From the NCBI RefSeq assembly GCF_008123425.1, contig NZ_VSSS01000013.1, positions 207,811-271,810 of the forward strand: a stretch of 64,000 bases of DNA. Reading direction: 5' to 3'. Below the pieces are notes generated by a model. It saw nothing but the letters and a program-made list of their open reading frames with translations, did no database searches and was not told the origin of the DNA. This DNA comes from Bradyrhizobium rifense (GTDB lineage Bacteria > Pseudomonadota > Alphaproteobacteria > Rhizobiales > Xanthobacteraceae). Position 1 is the stretch's first letter, and each line of letters opens with the position of its first letter. This document shows, in pieces, positions 15,861 through 24,903 of the stretch. Both the position numbers and the translations under genes were made by a program.

Positions 15861-18419
15861 ATGGGCGTTACAAGAACACCGCGATCGTTGCGTTCGGTCG
15901 CGGTTCGGAAATCATTTGGCAGCAATCTCGATGGCGCGACCGGCAAGACCGTATCTGCCGTTGCGAGCCTGATTGCGGTCGCGTCCGTCTCGACCGGCGC
16001 GCAGGCACAACAATCGACTTTGCCGCCCGTGAACGTCGATGCGCCCAAGGAACGTCCGCGCTCCACCGCCGCGAAGCCGACGCCCGAGCAGACCCGCGCC
16101 CGGAACGCGCTGCGCCGTGCCGCACAGCGTCAGCAGGCCGCGCAGGCGCCGGTCGCCAACCCGGCCCCCGGTGCTCCCGACCGCAATCCCTATGCGGATC
16201 CCGCCGCGCCATACAAGGTCGATCACATGCAGGCCTCCGGAAAATTCCCGGAGAAGCTGGTCGATACGCCGCGATCGGTGACGGTGCTGTCGAAGGAGGT
16301 GCTGGAGGACAAGGGCGCCACGTCGTTGAAGCAGGCGATCCTGAGCACCGCCGGCGTTACGCTCGGCACCGGTGAGGGCGGCAATGCCTTCGGCGACCGC
16401 TTCTTCATTCGCGGCTTCGACGCGCGCAACGACATCTTCATCGACGGCATGCGCGATGCCGGTGTCAGCGTCCGAGAGAACTTCTTCACCGAGCAGGTCG
16501 AGATTCTGCGCGGCCCGGCGTCGTCTTTCGCGGGCCGCGGCACGGCGGGTGGTGCGATCAACATCGTCACCAAGCAGGCGACGACGGAGAAGAGCTTCTA
16601 CAACATGGACACCACGTTTGGCACCGACCAGACCAAGCGTGTCACGCTGGACGTCAACCAGGTCGTCGATCCGACATTCGCAATTCGCGCCGTCGGCCTG
16701 TTCCAGGATGCAAAGGTCGCCGGCCGCGACAGGGTTACCGACAACCGCGACGGTGCTTTCGTGGCCACCACCTGGAAGCCGACCGACGCGATCAAGATCA
16801 CGAGCAACTACATCCATACCGAATTGACCGGCATGCCGGATTTTGGCGTGCCGTACTATCGGCCGAGCCCGACGTCGACCTCCGGTGGTCCGTTCCCGGA
16901 CTTTGGCGTCAACCGCAACAATTTCTACGGCTTCGTCAACCGCGACTTCTATAGAACCGGCCAGGACATCGGCACGGTCAATGCCGAGGTCCAGATCACG
17001 CCCGACCTGATGCTCAGCAACAAGATCCGGGAATCGCACTCGACGCAGAACTATATAGGCACGCTTCCGGAGTCACCGACGCTGGCTGCCGGAGCTCCGT
17101 TCACGGCCTATACGCTCACGGCCAATCCGCAGAGCCGCTACCAGGCCACCGACGTGTTCGCCAACCAGACCGAGGCGACCTACAAGTTCAACGATGTTGC
17201 CGGCTTCAAGCACACCCTGCTTGCCGGCATCGAATATGACAGGGAACGATCGTCGATCGATAGCTATACGGGTCTTAGCTCCGAGATTACGACTGGGACG
17301 ACGCCCTTCACCGGCGGAGGATCGACGTCCGGCGTCAGCGTCTTTTATCCGCAAGCCACCGACAATCCGTTCCCGATCCCGGGAGGCCTCACCGGTAAGC
17401 CAACCAAGATCGGCATCGACACCACCAGCGGGTACGTCGTTGATTCCGCCAACTACCGCGATTTGCTGATCCTCAACGGCGGTTTTCGCTACGACGACTA
17501 CAACATCAAGACATCCGGATTCTCGGCGACCGGCGCCCCCGGTCAACAGTCGGCTGAATTCCTGATCCCGAGCTTCAATCTCGGGCTCACGCTGAAGCCT
17601 TTGCCGAACGGCAGCGTCTACGTGGCCTATGCCACGTCTTCGAATCCCGTCGGCGCCGAATTCGACGGCACCAGCACGGCCTATGGCGGCATCAATCCCA
17701 CCTTGGCTGGCGGTAACGCCCAGATATTCGGGCCTGAGAAGAACAAGGCGATCGAACTCGGTACGAAGTGGGAGCTGTTCGACCGTCACTTGCTGGTGAC
17801 GGCGGCGCTGTTCCAGACCGAGAAAGAAAACGCGCGTGAGGCGCAGAATGTCGGCAGCGTGGCTGCCGCGACACCGCTTGGCTGCACGTACGCTCCTGTG
17901 GCTCCCGCAACGACCGTGTCGTGCATCACGGCGGGCGCAGCCTACCGCATCCGCGGTATCGATCTCGGCGTGGGCGGCAACATCACCGACAAGTGGAGCC
18001 TGTCCGGCGGCCTCGTGTTGATGCAGTCGGAAGTGACCAAGTCGCTGGCGCCGTCGGCCAATATTGCGCTTTATCCGACGAATGTCGGGCGGCCGCTCGC
18101 CAACATCGCGCATCAGTCGTTCAGCCTGCTCTCGAAATACCAGTTCAACGATATCTGGGAGCTGGGTGGGCAGGCGGTGTACCGTTCGCAAATCTATGGC
18201 GGTACCTTGCTCGCGGCCAACCAGGGTACGTCGATCCCGGGCTATTGGCGCTTTGACGCGTTCACGGAAGCGAAGATCAACAAGAACTGGCGGTTGAAGT
18301 TGGCCGTGAACAATATCTTCGACAAGCGCTACTATGACGCGCTGTATCAGAGCGCTGCGCCCTTCGTGCTCGAAGCACCGGGACGAGCCGCTTATCTGAC
18401 GATCTCGGCGCGCTACTGA
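15861..18419 (+). CDS. TonB-dependent siderophore receptor (second of a tandem pair)
   Basis: An 852-aa outer-membrane receptor closely related to its upstream neighbour. It shares the signal region (ASVSTGAQAQQ), the LPPVNVDAP segment, the RNALRRAAQRQQ linker and the plug motifs (GDRFFIRGFDARND, EILRGPASSFAGRG). It differs mainly in barrel loops, including longer insertions around the LGCTYAPVAPATTVSC segment with two cysteines, which suggests a different siderophore specificity after duplication. ATG 15861 aligns with the start of the paralogue. It is followed after 20 bp by the dioxygenase gene, probably in one operon with exbB, exbD and tonB. Confidence 0.92.
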   Translation: MGVTRTPRSLRSVAVRKSFGSNLDGATGKTVSAVASLIAVASVSTGAQAQQSTLPPVNVDAPKERPRSTAAKPTPEQTRARNALRRAAQRQQAAQAPVANPAPGAPDRNPYADPAAPYKVDHMQASGKFPEKLVDTPRSVTVLSKEVLEDKGATSLKQAILSTAGVTLGTGEGGNAFGDRFFIRGFDARNDIFIDGMRDAGVSVRENFFTEQVEILRGPASSFAGRGTAGGAINIVTKQATTEKSFYNMDTTFGTDQTKRVTLDVNQVVDPTFAIRAVGLFQDAKVAGRDRVTDNRDGAFVATTWKPTDAIKITSNYIHTELTGMPDFGVPYYRPSPTSTSGGPFPDFGVNRNNFYGFVNRDFYRTGQDIGTVNAEVQITPDLMLSNKIRESHSTQNYIGTLPESPTLAAGAPFTAYTLTANPQSRYQATDVFANQTEATYKFNDVAGFKHTLLAGIEYDRERSSIDSYTGLSSEITTGTTPFTGGGSTSGVSVFYPQATDNPFPIPGGLTGKPTKIGIDTTSGYVVDSANYRDLLILNGGFRYDDYNIKTSGFSATGAPGQQSAEFLIPSFNLGLTLKPLPNGSVYVAYATSSNPVGAEFDGTSTAYGGINPTLAGGNAQIFGPEKNKAIELGTKWELFDRHLLVTAALFQTEKENAREAQNVGSVAAATPLGCTYAPVAPATTVSCITAGAAYRIRGIDLGVGGNITDKWSLSGGLVLMQSEVTKSLAPSANIALYPTNVGRPLANIAHQSFSLLSKYQFNDIWELGGQAVYRSQIYGGTLLAANQGTSIPGYWRFDAFTEAKINKNWRLKLAVNNIFDKRYYDALYQSAAPFVLEAPGRAAYLTISARY

Positions 18420-18439
18420 TGGAGAGATAACGAGGTGCC

Positions 18440-19129
18440 ATGCTGACATGCATAGACGGTGTCCTGAGCAAGGAAGATGTGGCGGAGTTCCGCCGCATCA
18501 TGGACGCCAGCGAATGGGAAGACGGCCGTTCCACCGCTGGCGCGCAGTCAGCAATGGTCAAGCGCAACGAGCAGTTGCCGCCGGATAGCGAGGTCGCGCG
18601 CAAGCTCGGCCATCGCATCATCTCGGCGCTAACGGCGAACCCGCGATTTCTGGCAGCCGCGATCCCGCTCCAGATCTTCCCGCCGCTGTTCAACCGCTAT
18701 GCGGCGGACAGCGGCCACCATTTCGGCCTGCATGTCGACAACGCGATCCGCGGCGACCGGCTGACGGGCCTTCGCATCCGCACGGATCTGTCGGTCACGC
18801 TGTTCCTGAGCGAGCCCGAGGATTACGACGGTGGCGAACTTGTGATCGAGGACACCTACGGATCCCACGAAGTCAAGTTGCCAGCCGGGGACTGCGTGCT
18901 CTATCCCTCGACCAGCCTGCATCTGGTCACCCCGGTGACCAGGGGGGCGCGGGTTGCGTCTTTCTTCTGGCTTCAGAGCATGATACGGGACGATCAAGCT
19001 CGCAGCATGATCTTTGACCTCGACACCGCCATTCAGGCGCTGGTGGCACGGCTCGGGCGTGACGATCCCGAAACGGTCAAATTGACGGGTATCTATCACA
19101 ACCTCATTCGCACCTGGGCCGAAGTATGA
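18440..19129 (+). CDS. Fe(II)/2-oxoglutarate-dependent dioxygenase, PiuC/YbiX (PKHD-type hydroxylase) family
   Basis: A 229-aa cytoplasmic protein of the PiuC/YbiX family, often found beside TonB-dependent siderophore receptor genes. Iron ligands are visible: His98 and Asp100 in GLHVDN and the distal His161 in SLHLVTP, with Arg171 positioned to bind 2-oxoglutarate. Its length equals that of E. coli YbiX to within a few residues. The biological substrate is unknown; roles in siderophore processing have been proposed. Weak SD-like CGAGG upstream, and the stop overlaps the exbB start (ATGA), so it is translationally coupled to energy-transduction genes. Confidence 0.92.
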   Translation: MLTCIDGVLSKEDVAEFRRIMDASEWEDGRSTAGAQSAMVKRNEQLPPDSEVARKLGHRIISALTANPRFLAAAIPLQIFPPLFNRYAADSGHHFGLHVDNAIRGDRLTGLRIRTDLSVTLFLSEPEDYDGGELVIEDTYGSHEVKLPAGDCVLYPSTSLHLVTPVTRGARVASFFWLQSMIRDDQARSMIFDLDTAIQALVARLGRDDPETVKLTGIYHNLIRTWAEV

Positions 19130-20094
19130 AGATCACATCTTTCCAAGCAAGCCTCGCCGCAGCCGTGCTGCTGGCAGCCACCTGGCTCGCAGCTCCTGTC
19201 TCTGCCCAGACACAAACCCAGCCCGCGGCGCCGGCCCGGCCCGTTGCGGCACCGGCACAAGTGGCGGCTCAGCCGGCTCCGGCTGCTCCCACAGTCGCGG
19301 CGCAGCCTGCGGCTCCCGCAGCTGCTGCGCCCAGCGCGCCGGCGACCGAGGCTGCTGTGGCTCCGGCATCCGACGCTGCCCCGAAGGCCGGCATCGCGCC
19401 GGCCATGAAGGAATTGTCGCCCTGGGTGATGTTCATGTCGGCGGACATCATCGTAAAGGCGGTGATGATCGGGCTTGCGTTTGCATCGCTCATGACCTGG
19501 ACGGTCCTCATCGCCAAGTCGATCGAGCTGTCGGTCGCATCCGGCAGCCTGCGTTCGGCGCTGAAGAAGATCGCCGAGGCGCGCTCGCTCGCGGAGGCGC
19601 AAATGGCGCTGGGCGCCAAGTCTGGTATCCTTCCGTCATTCTTGGCGGCGGCGTTGCGCGAAGCGCGAATGTCGGCTGGCCTGTCCAGCGACACCGGCAT
19701 CAAGGAGCGCGCTGCCTCGAGCTTTGCGGAGATCACGCGGGCGGAGGCGCGGCGCATCCGCATCGGCATGGGTGTGCTCGCGACCATCGGCTCGACGTCA
19801 CCCTTCGTTGGCCTGTTCGGCACGGTGTGGGGCATCATGAACAGCTTCATCGGCATCTCGAAGTCGCAGACCACCAACCTCGCGGTGGTCGCCCCCGGCA
19901 TCGCCGAGGCGTTGCTCGCCACGGCAATCGGTCTCGTCGCGGCGATCCCTGCCGTCATCATCTACAATCACTTCTCCCGCGTGACGAAGAGCTATCTCGA
20001 GCTCGTCAGCCGCGCCTCGGGTGCGGCGGCCCGGCTGTTGTCGCGCGACCTCGATCGCAGCCACGGCAGCGCGCATTCGCGCGCGGCGGAGTAG
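19126..20094 (+). CDS. exbB: Biopolymer transport protein ExbB
   Basis: Proton-channel subunit of the TonB system, 322 aa. It has a signal-like N-terminus, then an Ala/Pro-rich region to about residue 92 typical of alphaproteobacterial ExbB, then three transmembrane segments. The MotA/TolQ/ExbB signature is clear: [23 protein letters not shown] and [22 protein letters not shown]. It forms a pentamer around ExbD in the inner membrane and energises the receptors encoded upstream. Starts on an ATGA overlap. Confidence 0.95.
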   Translation: MKITSFQASLAAAVLLAATWLAAPVSAQTQTQPAAPARPVAAPAQVAAQPAPAAPTVAAQPAAPAAAAPSAPATEAAVAPASDAAPKAGIAPAMKELSPWVMFMSADIIVKAVMIGLAFASLMTWTVLIAKSIELSVASGSLRSALKKIAEARSLAEAQMALGAKSGILPSFLAAALREARMSAGLSSDTGIKERAASSFAEITRAEARRIRIGMGVLATIGSTSPFVGLFGTVWGIMNSFIGISKSQTTNLAVVAPGIAEALLATAIGLVAAIPAVIIYNHFSRVTKSYLELVSRASGAAARLLSRDLDRSHGSAHSRAAE

Positions 20095-20097
20095 GCC

Positions 20098-20559
20098 ATG
20101 GCTGTTTCGCTCACAGACAACGATGACGACGACGACTTCTCGGAAACGCATGACATCAACGTCACGCCGTTCATCGACGTCATCCTGGTGCTTCTGATCA
20201 TCTTCATGGTCGCGGCACCGCTGTCGACGGTCGATCTGCCGATCGACCTGCCGACCTCGAGCGCGATGCCGCAGAAGAAGCCGGACAAGCCGACCTATGT
20301 CAGCATCAAGCCCGATCTGACGCTCGCGATCGGGGAAAATGCAGTCAAGCGCACCGAGCTGATCAGCTCGCTCGATGCGATGGCCGACATGGCCAAGGAC
20401 AAATACGTGTTCCTGCGCGCCGACCGCGCCGTGCCCTATGGCGAGCTGATGGGCGTCATGGAAATCCTCCGTTCCGGCGGCTACTCTCGGATCAAGCTGG
20501 TGGCGCTGGAAGCGCCTCCCGCGGCGGCTGCGCCGTCGCCGGATGCAGCAAAACCCTGA
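20098..20559 (+). CDS. exbD: Biopolymer transport protein ExbD
   Basis: A 153-aa inner-membrane protein with one N-terminal transmembrane helix (NVTPFIDVILVLLIIFMV) that carries the protonatable Asp in PFIDVIL. The periplasmic C-terminal domain has FLRADRAVPYGELMGVME. It starts three bases after the exbB stop codon and is followed directly by tonB. The N-terminal cytoplasmic part is very acidic (a run of Asp). Confidence 0.95.
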   Translation: MAVSLTDNDDDDDFSETHDINVTPFIDVILVLLIIFMVAAPLSTVDLPIDLPTSSAMPQKKPDKPTYVSIKPDLTLAIGENAVKRTELISSLDAMADMAKDKYVFLRADRAVPYGELMGVMEILRSGGYSRIKLVALEAPPAAAAPSPDAAKP

Positions 20560-20569
20560 CGGCGGCGCG

Positions 20570-21376
20570 ATGTCCGATCCTGTTCTCGAGGTGAAACGAT
20601 CCAAGCTGTGGCTCCTGGCCGTGCTGTGGATCCTGGCCGGAACGGCCGCACTTGGGCTGCATCTTGGCGGTGCCGCATGGGCGTTGTCGCATTTGCAGAC
20701 TGACGATGGAGACGACGGCCTCGGCGCCAACGGCGCCGAATACGCCGTCGAAATGACCTCGCCGAAGCTTCCCGAGACGGATCTTCCGCCTGGGCCGGAT
20801 AGCGAAGCCTCGCAGTTCCGGCCGCAGCAGATGCAGCAGCAGGCCGAGGTCAAGGAGACCGATCTTCCGAAGGAAATACCTCAGGAAGCCGAAGACCCGG
20901 ACCGCCTCGTCACCGAAAACGACTCCAAGAAGCCGGTCGAGGACACCACGAAGGTAGCCAAGGTCGAAACCCAGGCGGTCGAGGAGATGCCGAACGCCCA
21001 GGAATCAGCGAGGCAGGCGCTGAACGAAGACGCGCGCGAGGACGAGAAGGCGGCTGCACCCAACCAGGGCATCGGCAAGGACATCCGCAAGCTGACGGCC
21101 GAATGGGGCAAGCGGATCAGCGCCTATTTCGAGCTGCACAAGCGCTATCCCAAGGACAAGAGCTCGACGACGACGGTCAAGCTCAGCCTGGTCCTGAATC
21201 GCCGCGGCAATGTCGTGTCCGTCGACGTGGCCGAGTCCTCGGGCGATCCCGCCTTCGACAGCGCGGCGATCTCCATGGTGCGCCGCTCGGATCCCGTGCC
21301 GGTTCCGCCGGCCGAACTGACGGACGATCAGTTCTCCTTCAGCCTGCCGGTGAATTTCAAGAAGCCGCCGAAATAA
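20570..21376 (+). CDS. tonB: TonB family energy transducer
   Basis: A 268-aa protein with one N-terminal membrane anchor (KLWLLAVLWILAGTAALGL), a long periplasmic spacer and a C-terminal TonB domain (AYFELHKRYP, VKLSLVLNRRGNVVSVDV, SSGDPAFDSAAI). It transmits energy from ExbBD to the receptors. The spacer is strongly acidic and Glu-rich rather than built of the usual Pro-Lys/Pro-Glu repeats. ATG 20570 follows the exbD stop by ten bases; an in-frame ATG at 20543 would overlap exbD and has no advantage. Last gene of the iron-uptake operon. Confidence 0.92.
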   Translation: MSDPVLEVKRSKLWLLAVLWILAGTAALGLHLGGAAWALSHLQTDDGDDGLGANGAEYAVEMTSPKLPETDLPPGPDSEASQFRPQQMQQQAEVKETDLPKEIPQEAEDPDRLVTENDSKKPVEDTTKVAKVETQAVEEMPNAQESARQALNEDAREDEKAAAPNQGIGKDIRKLTAEWGKRISAYFELHKRYPKDKSSTTTVKLSLVLNRRGNVVSVDVAESSGDPAFDSAAISMVRRSDPVPVPPAELTDDQFSFSLPVNFKKPPK

Positions 21377-21387
21377 CCGGGCGGCCG

Positions 21388-21828
21388 TCAGCGCCAGTAG
21401 AACTTGATCGAGACGTAGACCACGACCAGGCAGGCGAAGATCAGCGCCACCGGGAGGGGACGCTTCTCGGTTCCACCAAACATCGTCGCCCCGAACATGG
21501 CGGCCTTCTTCGGCTTGGGGGCCGGGCGCCGGAATGCGGTAACATTGTCCGCCACCGGCTCGGCCGGCCGCGTGCGGACGTCGGGCGGGTTCCCGACGCC
21601 GCCCATCTCCAGATAATAGGATTTGTAGACCTCGGCGATCGTGGCCTCGGCTGCCTCGCCCTCGCTTATCCGCTCCAGGAGCCTCTTGTAGCCGTCGAGG
21701 AAGCCCTGTGCGTCCGGAGGCAGCGCCGACAACCCATTCAGCTTGGCCATCATCTTCCAGGTGGCGAAATCGGCGCGGGCACGGGTGTCGGCGCGTCGCG
21801 CGATCAGCATATCGGCAGCTTTGACCAA
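21388..21828 (-). CDS. Hypothetical protein with C-terminal membrane helix
   Basis: A 146-aa protein with a helical N-terminal half, a Pro/Arg/Lys-rich linker (AFRRPAPKPKK) and a single transmembrane helix at the extreme C-terminus (LPVALIFACLVVVYVSIKFYW), giving a tail-anchored topology. TTG 21828 is preceded by AGAGG on its strand; the frame stays open upstream with no better start codon, so a non-standard start remains possible. I recognise no family. The gene lies convergent to tonB and downstream of the M50 protease gene on the same strand. Confidence 0.6.
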   Translation of the reverse strand: MVKAADMLIARRADTRARADFATWKMMAKLNGLSALPPDAQGFLDGYKRLLERISEGEAAEATIAEVYKSYYLEMGGVGNPPDVRTRPAEPVADNVTAFRRPAPKPKKAAMFGATMFGGTEKRPLPVALIFACLVVVYVSIKFYWR

Positions 21829-21889
21829 GTTGGCCTCTAGCCCTTCGGCTTTGTCTTCAAGTGCAGGATCTAAAATCGTACGGCTTCAA

Positions 21890-22570
21890 CTACGCATTGC
21901 CGGTCAGCAAGAGAACAGCTTGAATCACATAACCGGTCAACGTTCGCAGTATTGCTGAAATAACATCAAGATTTAGACCGAACTGGGAACCCACCAGCGG
22001 CAGCAGGATCAGGAGCGCGATCAGGATCATCATGCCGTACGGCTCGAGCCGCGAGAGGGGCAGGGCGAGCGGCCGGGGCAACAGCCCGACCGCGACCCGT
22101 CCGCCGTCGAGCGGCGGGATCGGCATCATGTTGAAGACCGCCAGCACGGCGTTGATCAGCAGCGCATTCTTCAGGTTGTCGAAGATCCATTGCGCCGAAC
22201 TCGCAGGTGCCCAGGGCAGGGCATGGAGGGCGAGCCCCGCGACGAGCGCCAGCAGGATGTTGGTGACGGGGCCGGCGAGGGCGACCCAGACCATGTCGAG
22301 CCTGGGATTCTTGAGATTGCGATAATTCACGGGGACCGGCTTGGCATAGCCGAACAGGAACGGCGAATGCGCAAACAGCATCATCGCCGGCAGGATCAGC
22401 GTGCCGAACGGATCGATGTGCCGGAGTGGGTTGAAGCTGACGCGGCCGAGCTGGAAGGCCGTGTTGTCGCCGAGACGGTGCGCCACGAAGCCGTGCGCGG
22501 CCTCGTGGAAGGTGATGGCGAGCAGCACCGGGAGCACCCACACCGAGAGGTCGTAGTAGGAAATGTTCAC
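21890..22570 (-). CDS. Site-2 protease family (M50) membrane metalloprotease
   Basis: A 226-aa multi-pass membrane protein of the compact S2P/YwhC-like group without a PDZ domain. The zinc-binding motif is HEAAH near residue 22, and the third ligand lies in NMMPIPPLDGGR, the NxxPxxxLDG motif near residue 146. About six hydrophobic segments are present. The start codon is GTG. Such proteins are often orphan intramembrane proteases with unknown substrates; neighbours give no clear hint. Confidence 0.9.
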   Translation of the reverse strand: MNISYYDLSVWVLPVLLAITFHEAAHGFVAHRLGDNTAFQLGRVSFNPLRHIDPFGTLILPAMMLFAHSPFLFGYAKPVPVNYRNLKNPRLDMVWVALAGPVTNILLALVAGLALHALPWAPASSAQWIFDNLKNALLINAVLAVFNMMPIPPLDGGRVAVGLLPRPLALPLSRLEPYGMMILIALLILLPLVGSQFGLNLDVISAILRTLTGYVIQAVLLLTGNA

Positions 22571-22637
22571 GTCGCATCTCGCCAGTTTTGCCTGTCGCCT
22601 TGCAGACGACCAAACCGGCGGTGCAGCAACGCTTCAG

Positions 22638-23503
22638 TCAACATAGGGTGGCCGGTTCCGAAATGCCACGCTGCAAATGATCGGCAAGCAGCGCCGCCGG
22701 GCGCGACAGGTTGCGTGCGCGATGGAGGCGGATGTCCGCCATGGGCAGCGGCGGCAGGCCGTCGCGGGCGCATAGAGGGCGCAGGCGGGGCGGCAGGATG
22801 CCGGCCTTGACCACAGTGACCGCAAGGCCCTCCGCCGCGATCGATTCCACCGCCGCCAGGGTCCGGCTGACAAAGGCGAGCCGCCACGGCCGGCCGGCGC
22901 GATCGAGGGCCTCCGCGGCCCATTGGCGAAACAGGCAGCCAGGCGGATAGAGCGCGACGGGCAGGGTCGCCTCTGCGGTGGCGTGGCAAGCGGCGGCGGC
23001 CGCCCAGACGGCCTGCTCGCGCCGCAACAGCTCGCGTCGCCGCGCCCTTGCGGATGCATGGCGATAACGAGGTCATAGGCCTCACCGAGCCGGGCCGGCA
23101 TCGTCGCGGTCAGCCCGGTCTCGATCTCGACCCGCACCGTCGGATGCTCCCTGGCAAAGCTCGCCAGCAGGGGCGGAATGACGATCGTCCCGTAATCGTC
23201 CATCACGCCGAGGCGGATGACGGCCTCCGCCTTGCGTGCGCGCAACGCGCCGACTGCTTCTGCATGCAGAGCTAGGATGCGCTGCGCATAGGCCAGCAGC
23301 TCATGGCCCGCGGCGGTCGGCACGACGCCGGTCCGGTCGCGCTGAAACAGTTTTGTAGCGAGCCGTTCCTCGAGGCGCCTGACCTGCACGCTCACGGCCG
23401 ACTGGGTCCGGTTGAGCCGATCCGCCGCGCGCGTGAACGAGCCATGCTCGGCGACGGCGAGAAAGGCCTTGAGCAGATCGGGATCGAGGTCGGGCGCGGT
23501 CAT
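22638..23503 (-). pseudogene. LysR-family transcriptional regulator with a frameshift
   Basis: The N-terminal 155 residues are a normal LysR regulator: HTH with FTRAADRLNRTQSAVSVQVRRL, then the start of the effector domain (IRLGVMDDYGTIVIPPLL). After MHPQGRGD the frame turns to non-LysR sequence, while another frame continues with LLRREQAVWAAA and IAAEGLAVTVVKAGILP, the normal C-terminal half. Adding one C near 23036 restores a full-length protein of about 288 aa. It is either a recent pseudogene or a sequence error. It is divergent from the EamA transporter gene, which may be its target. Confidence 0.8.
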
Positions 23504-23594
23504 GACGAAACGTTATCCCAACATGACGGAAATTCCATTCTCAGTTTCGGCAAGGCCCGTATGCTGTCCGTCAATGCGCTCGAGGGGAGGGCTT

Positions 23595-24505
23595 GTGGGC
23601 GAGATTTTTGGCGTTCTGGCTGCGGTGCTGTCGAGTGGGTTGGGCGGCACCTCGATCGGCGCCACGCGCTATCTCGTTGGTAGCGTCGATCCGCTGGCGA
23701 TCGGCTCGTTCCGGTTCGGGATCGGCTGTCTCCTGCTGCTGCCGTTGACATGGCTGCGTGGCGATCGCCGGCCGGGGCGAGGCGACTGGGCTGCGACAAT
23801 CGGGCTCGGCATCCTGTTTTTTGCGCTGTTTCCGATCCTGTTCAATGCATCGCTGATCTTCACGACAGCCGCGCGCGGCGCGCTCGCGCTGTCGACGCTG
23901 CCGCTGTTGACGCTCGTGATCGGCGCCGCGCTCGGCACCGAGGCCCTGAGCTGGCGCAAATCGATCGGCGTCGTGGTGGCAACGCTCGGCGTTGCCGTCG
24001 CGCTGCTCACCGACCTCGGTTGGCGCCATCAGGCGCCTGGCGCGGCGATCTCCTGATGGTGGCGGCTGCGCTGTGCATGGCGCTGTACGGCATCTGGTCG
24101 AAGCCGCTGATCCGGCGCTCTAGCCCGATCGCCTTCACGACCATGAGCATGGCAGCGGGCGCCGCCTGCCTCATCGTGCTCTCATGCCTTCGTGGCAGCT
24201 TCGCGCCCATCGCAAATTTCGGCGCGCCGCAATGGCTCGCGGCGCTCTATCTCGGCGCCTTCGGCGCGGCACTGACCTTCTATCTCTGGGCCTTCGCGCT
24301 GGAGCGGACCACACCGACGCGTGTGGCGATCTCGGTGACGGTCAATCCGATCACGGCCTCCCTGGTCGGCGCATGGCTGCTGAATGAGCCATTGCGCTGG
24401 AATCTCGCGGCCGGCATCGTCGCGGTGTTCGCCGGGATCTGGTTGGCCACGACGGCAGGACGGCGCGTTCAGGCCACCAGCATCACCGTTTCAAACCAGC
24501 TCTGA
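23595..24505 (+). pseudogene. EamA/DMT-superfamily transporter with a frameshift
   Basis: Drug/metabolite transporter with two five-helix EamA repeats, about 303 aa if repaired. The first frame starts at GTG 23595 behind GAGGGGAGG and runs through GEIFGVLAAVLSSGLGGTSIG to TDLGWRHQAPGAAIS. The second repeat continues in another frame with DLLMVAAALCMALYGIWSK and FALERTTPTRVAISVTVNP. The shift is near 24035-24045 and equals loss of one base. Both halves are intact otherwise, which favours a recent mutation or a sequencing error. Divergent to the LysR gene. Confidence 0.8.
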
Positions 24506-24507
24506 CC

Positions 24508-24900
24508 TTACGTCGGGATCGTCGTCTCATACTGCCGCAGGCCGTCGTCGAGCTTCAGCCAGGCGAGCTTTTCCGAGACCCAGATGTGCTCGGTCGGCGC
24601 GAAGGCATTGCGGTCGTCGAAGGTCGTGAGCGCCACGCCCGCCAGCGTGCCGTTGCGGCGCCAGGAAAACAGCCGCGTGCCGCAATTCTTGCAGAATACG
24701 CGATCGATATTCTCGGACGATGCATAGCGGCCGGTGTCACCCTCGACGGTCAGCGCTTTCTGGTCGAACTGGGCGCGGGCGAAGTAGGGCGAGCCCATCG
24801 CCTTCTGGCACATGCGGCAATGGCAGATGCGTACGTTCAGCGGCTCGCCCTCCGCCTTGAACCGCACCGCGCCGCACAGGCATCCACCTTCCCTGATCAT
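24508..24900 (-). CDS. GFA-family (CENP-V/Gfa zinc-binding) protein
   Basis: A 130-aa zinc-binding protein of the family named after glutathione-dependent formaldehyde-activating enzyme. The cysteine sets are Cys7 and Cys9 (GGCLCGAVRF), Cys26, Cys28 and Cys31 (ICHCRMC), and Cys70 and Cys73 (FCKNCG). Most members have no proven enzymatic role. The start lies three bases after the stop codon of the upstream serine hydrolase gene, so the two are probably co-translated. Confidence 0.9.
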   Translation of the reverse strand: MIREGGCLCGAVRFKAEGEPLNVRICHCRMCQKAMGSPYFARAQFDQKALTVEGDTGRYASSENIDRVFCKNCGTRLFSWRRNGTLAGVALTTFDDRNAFAPTEHIWVSEKLAWLKLDDGLRQYETTIPT

Positions 24901-24903
24901 GGC

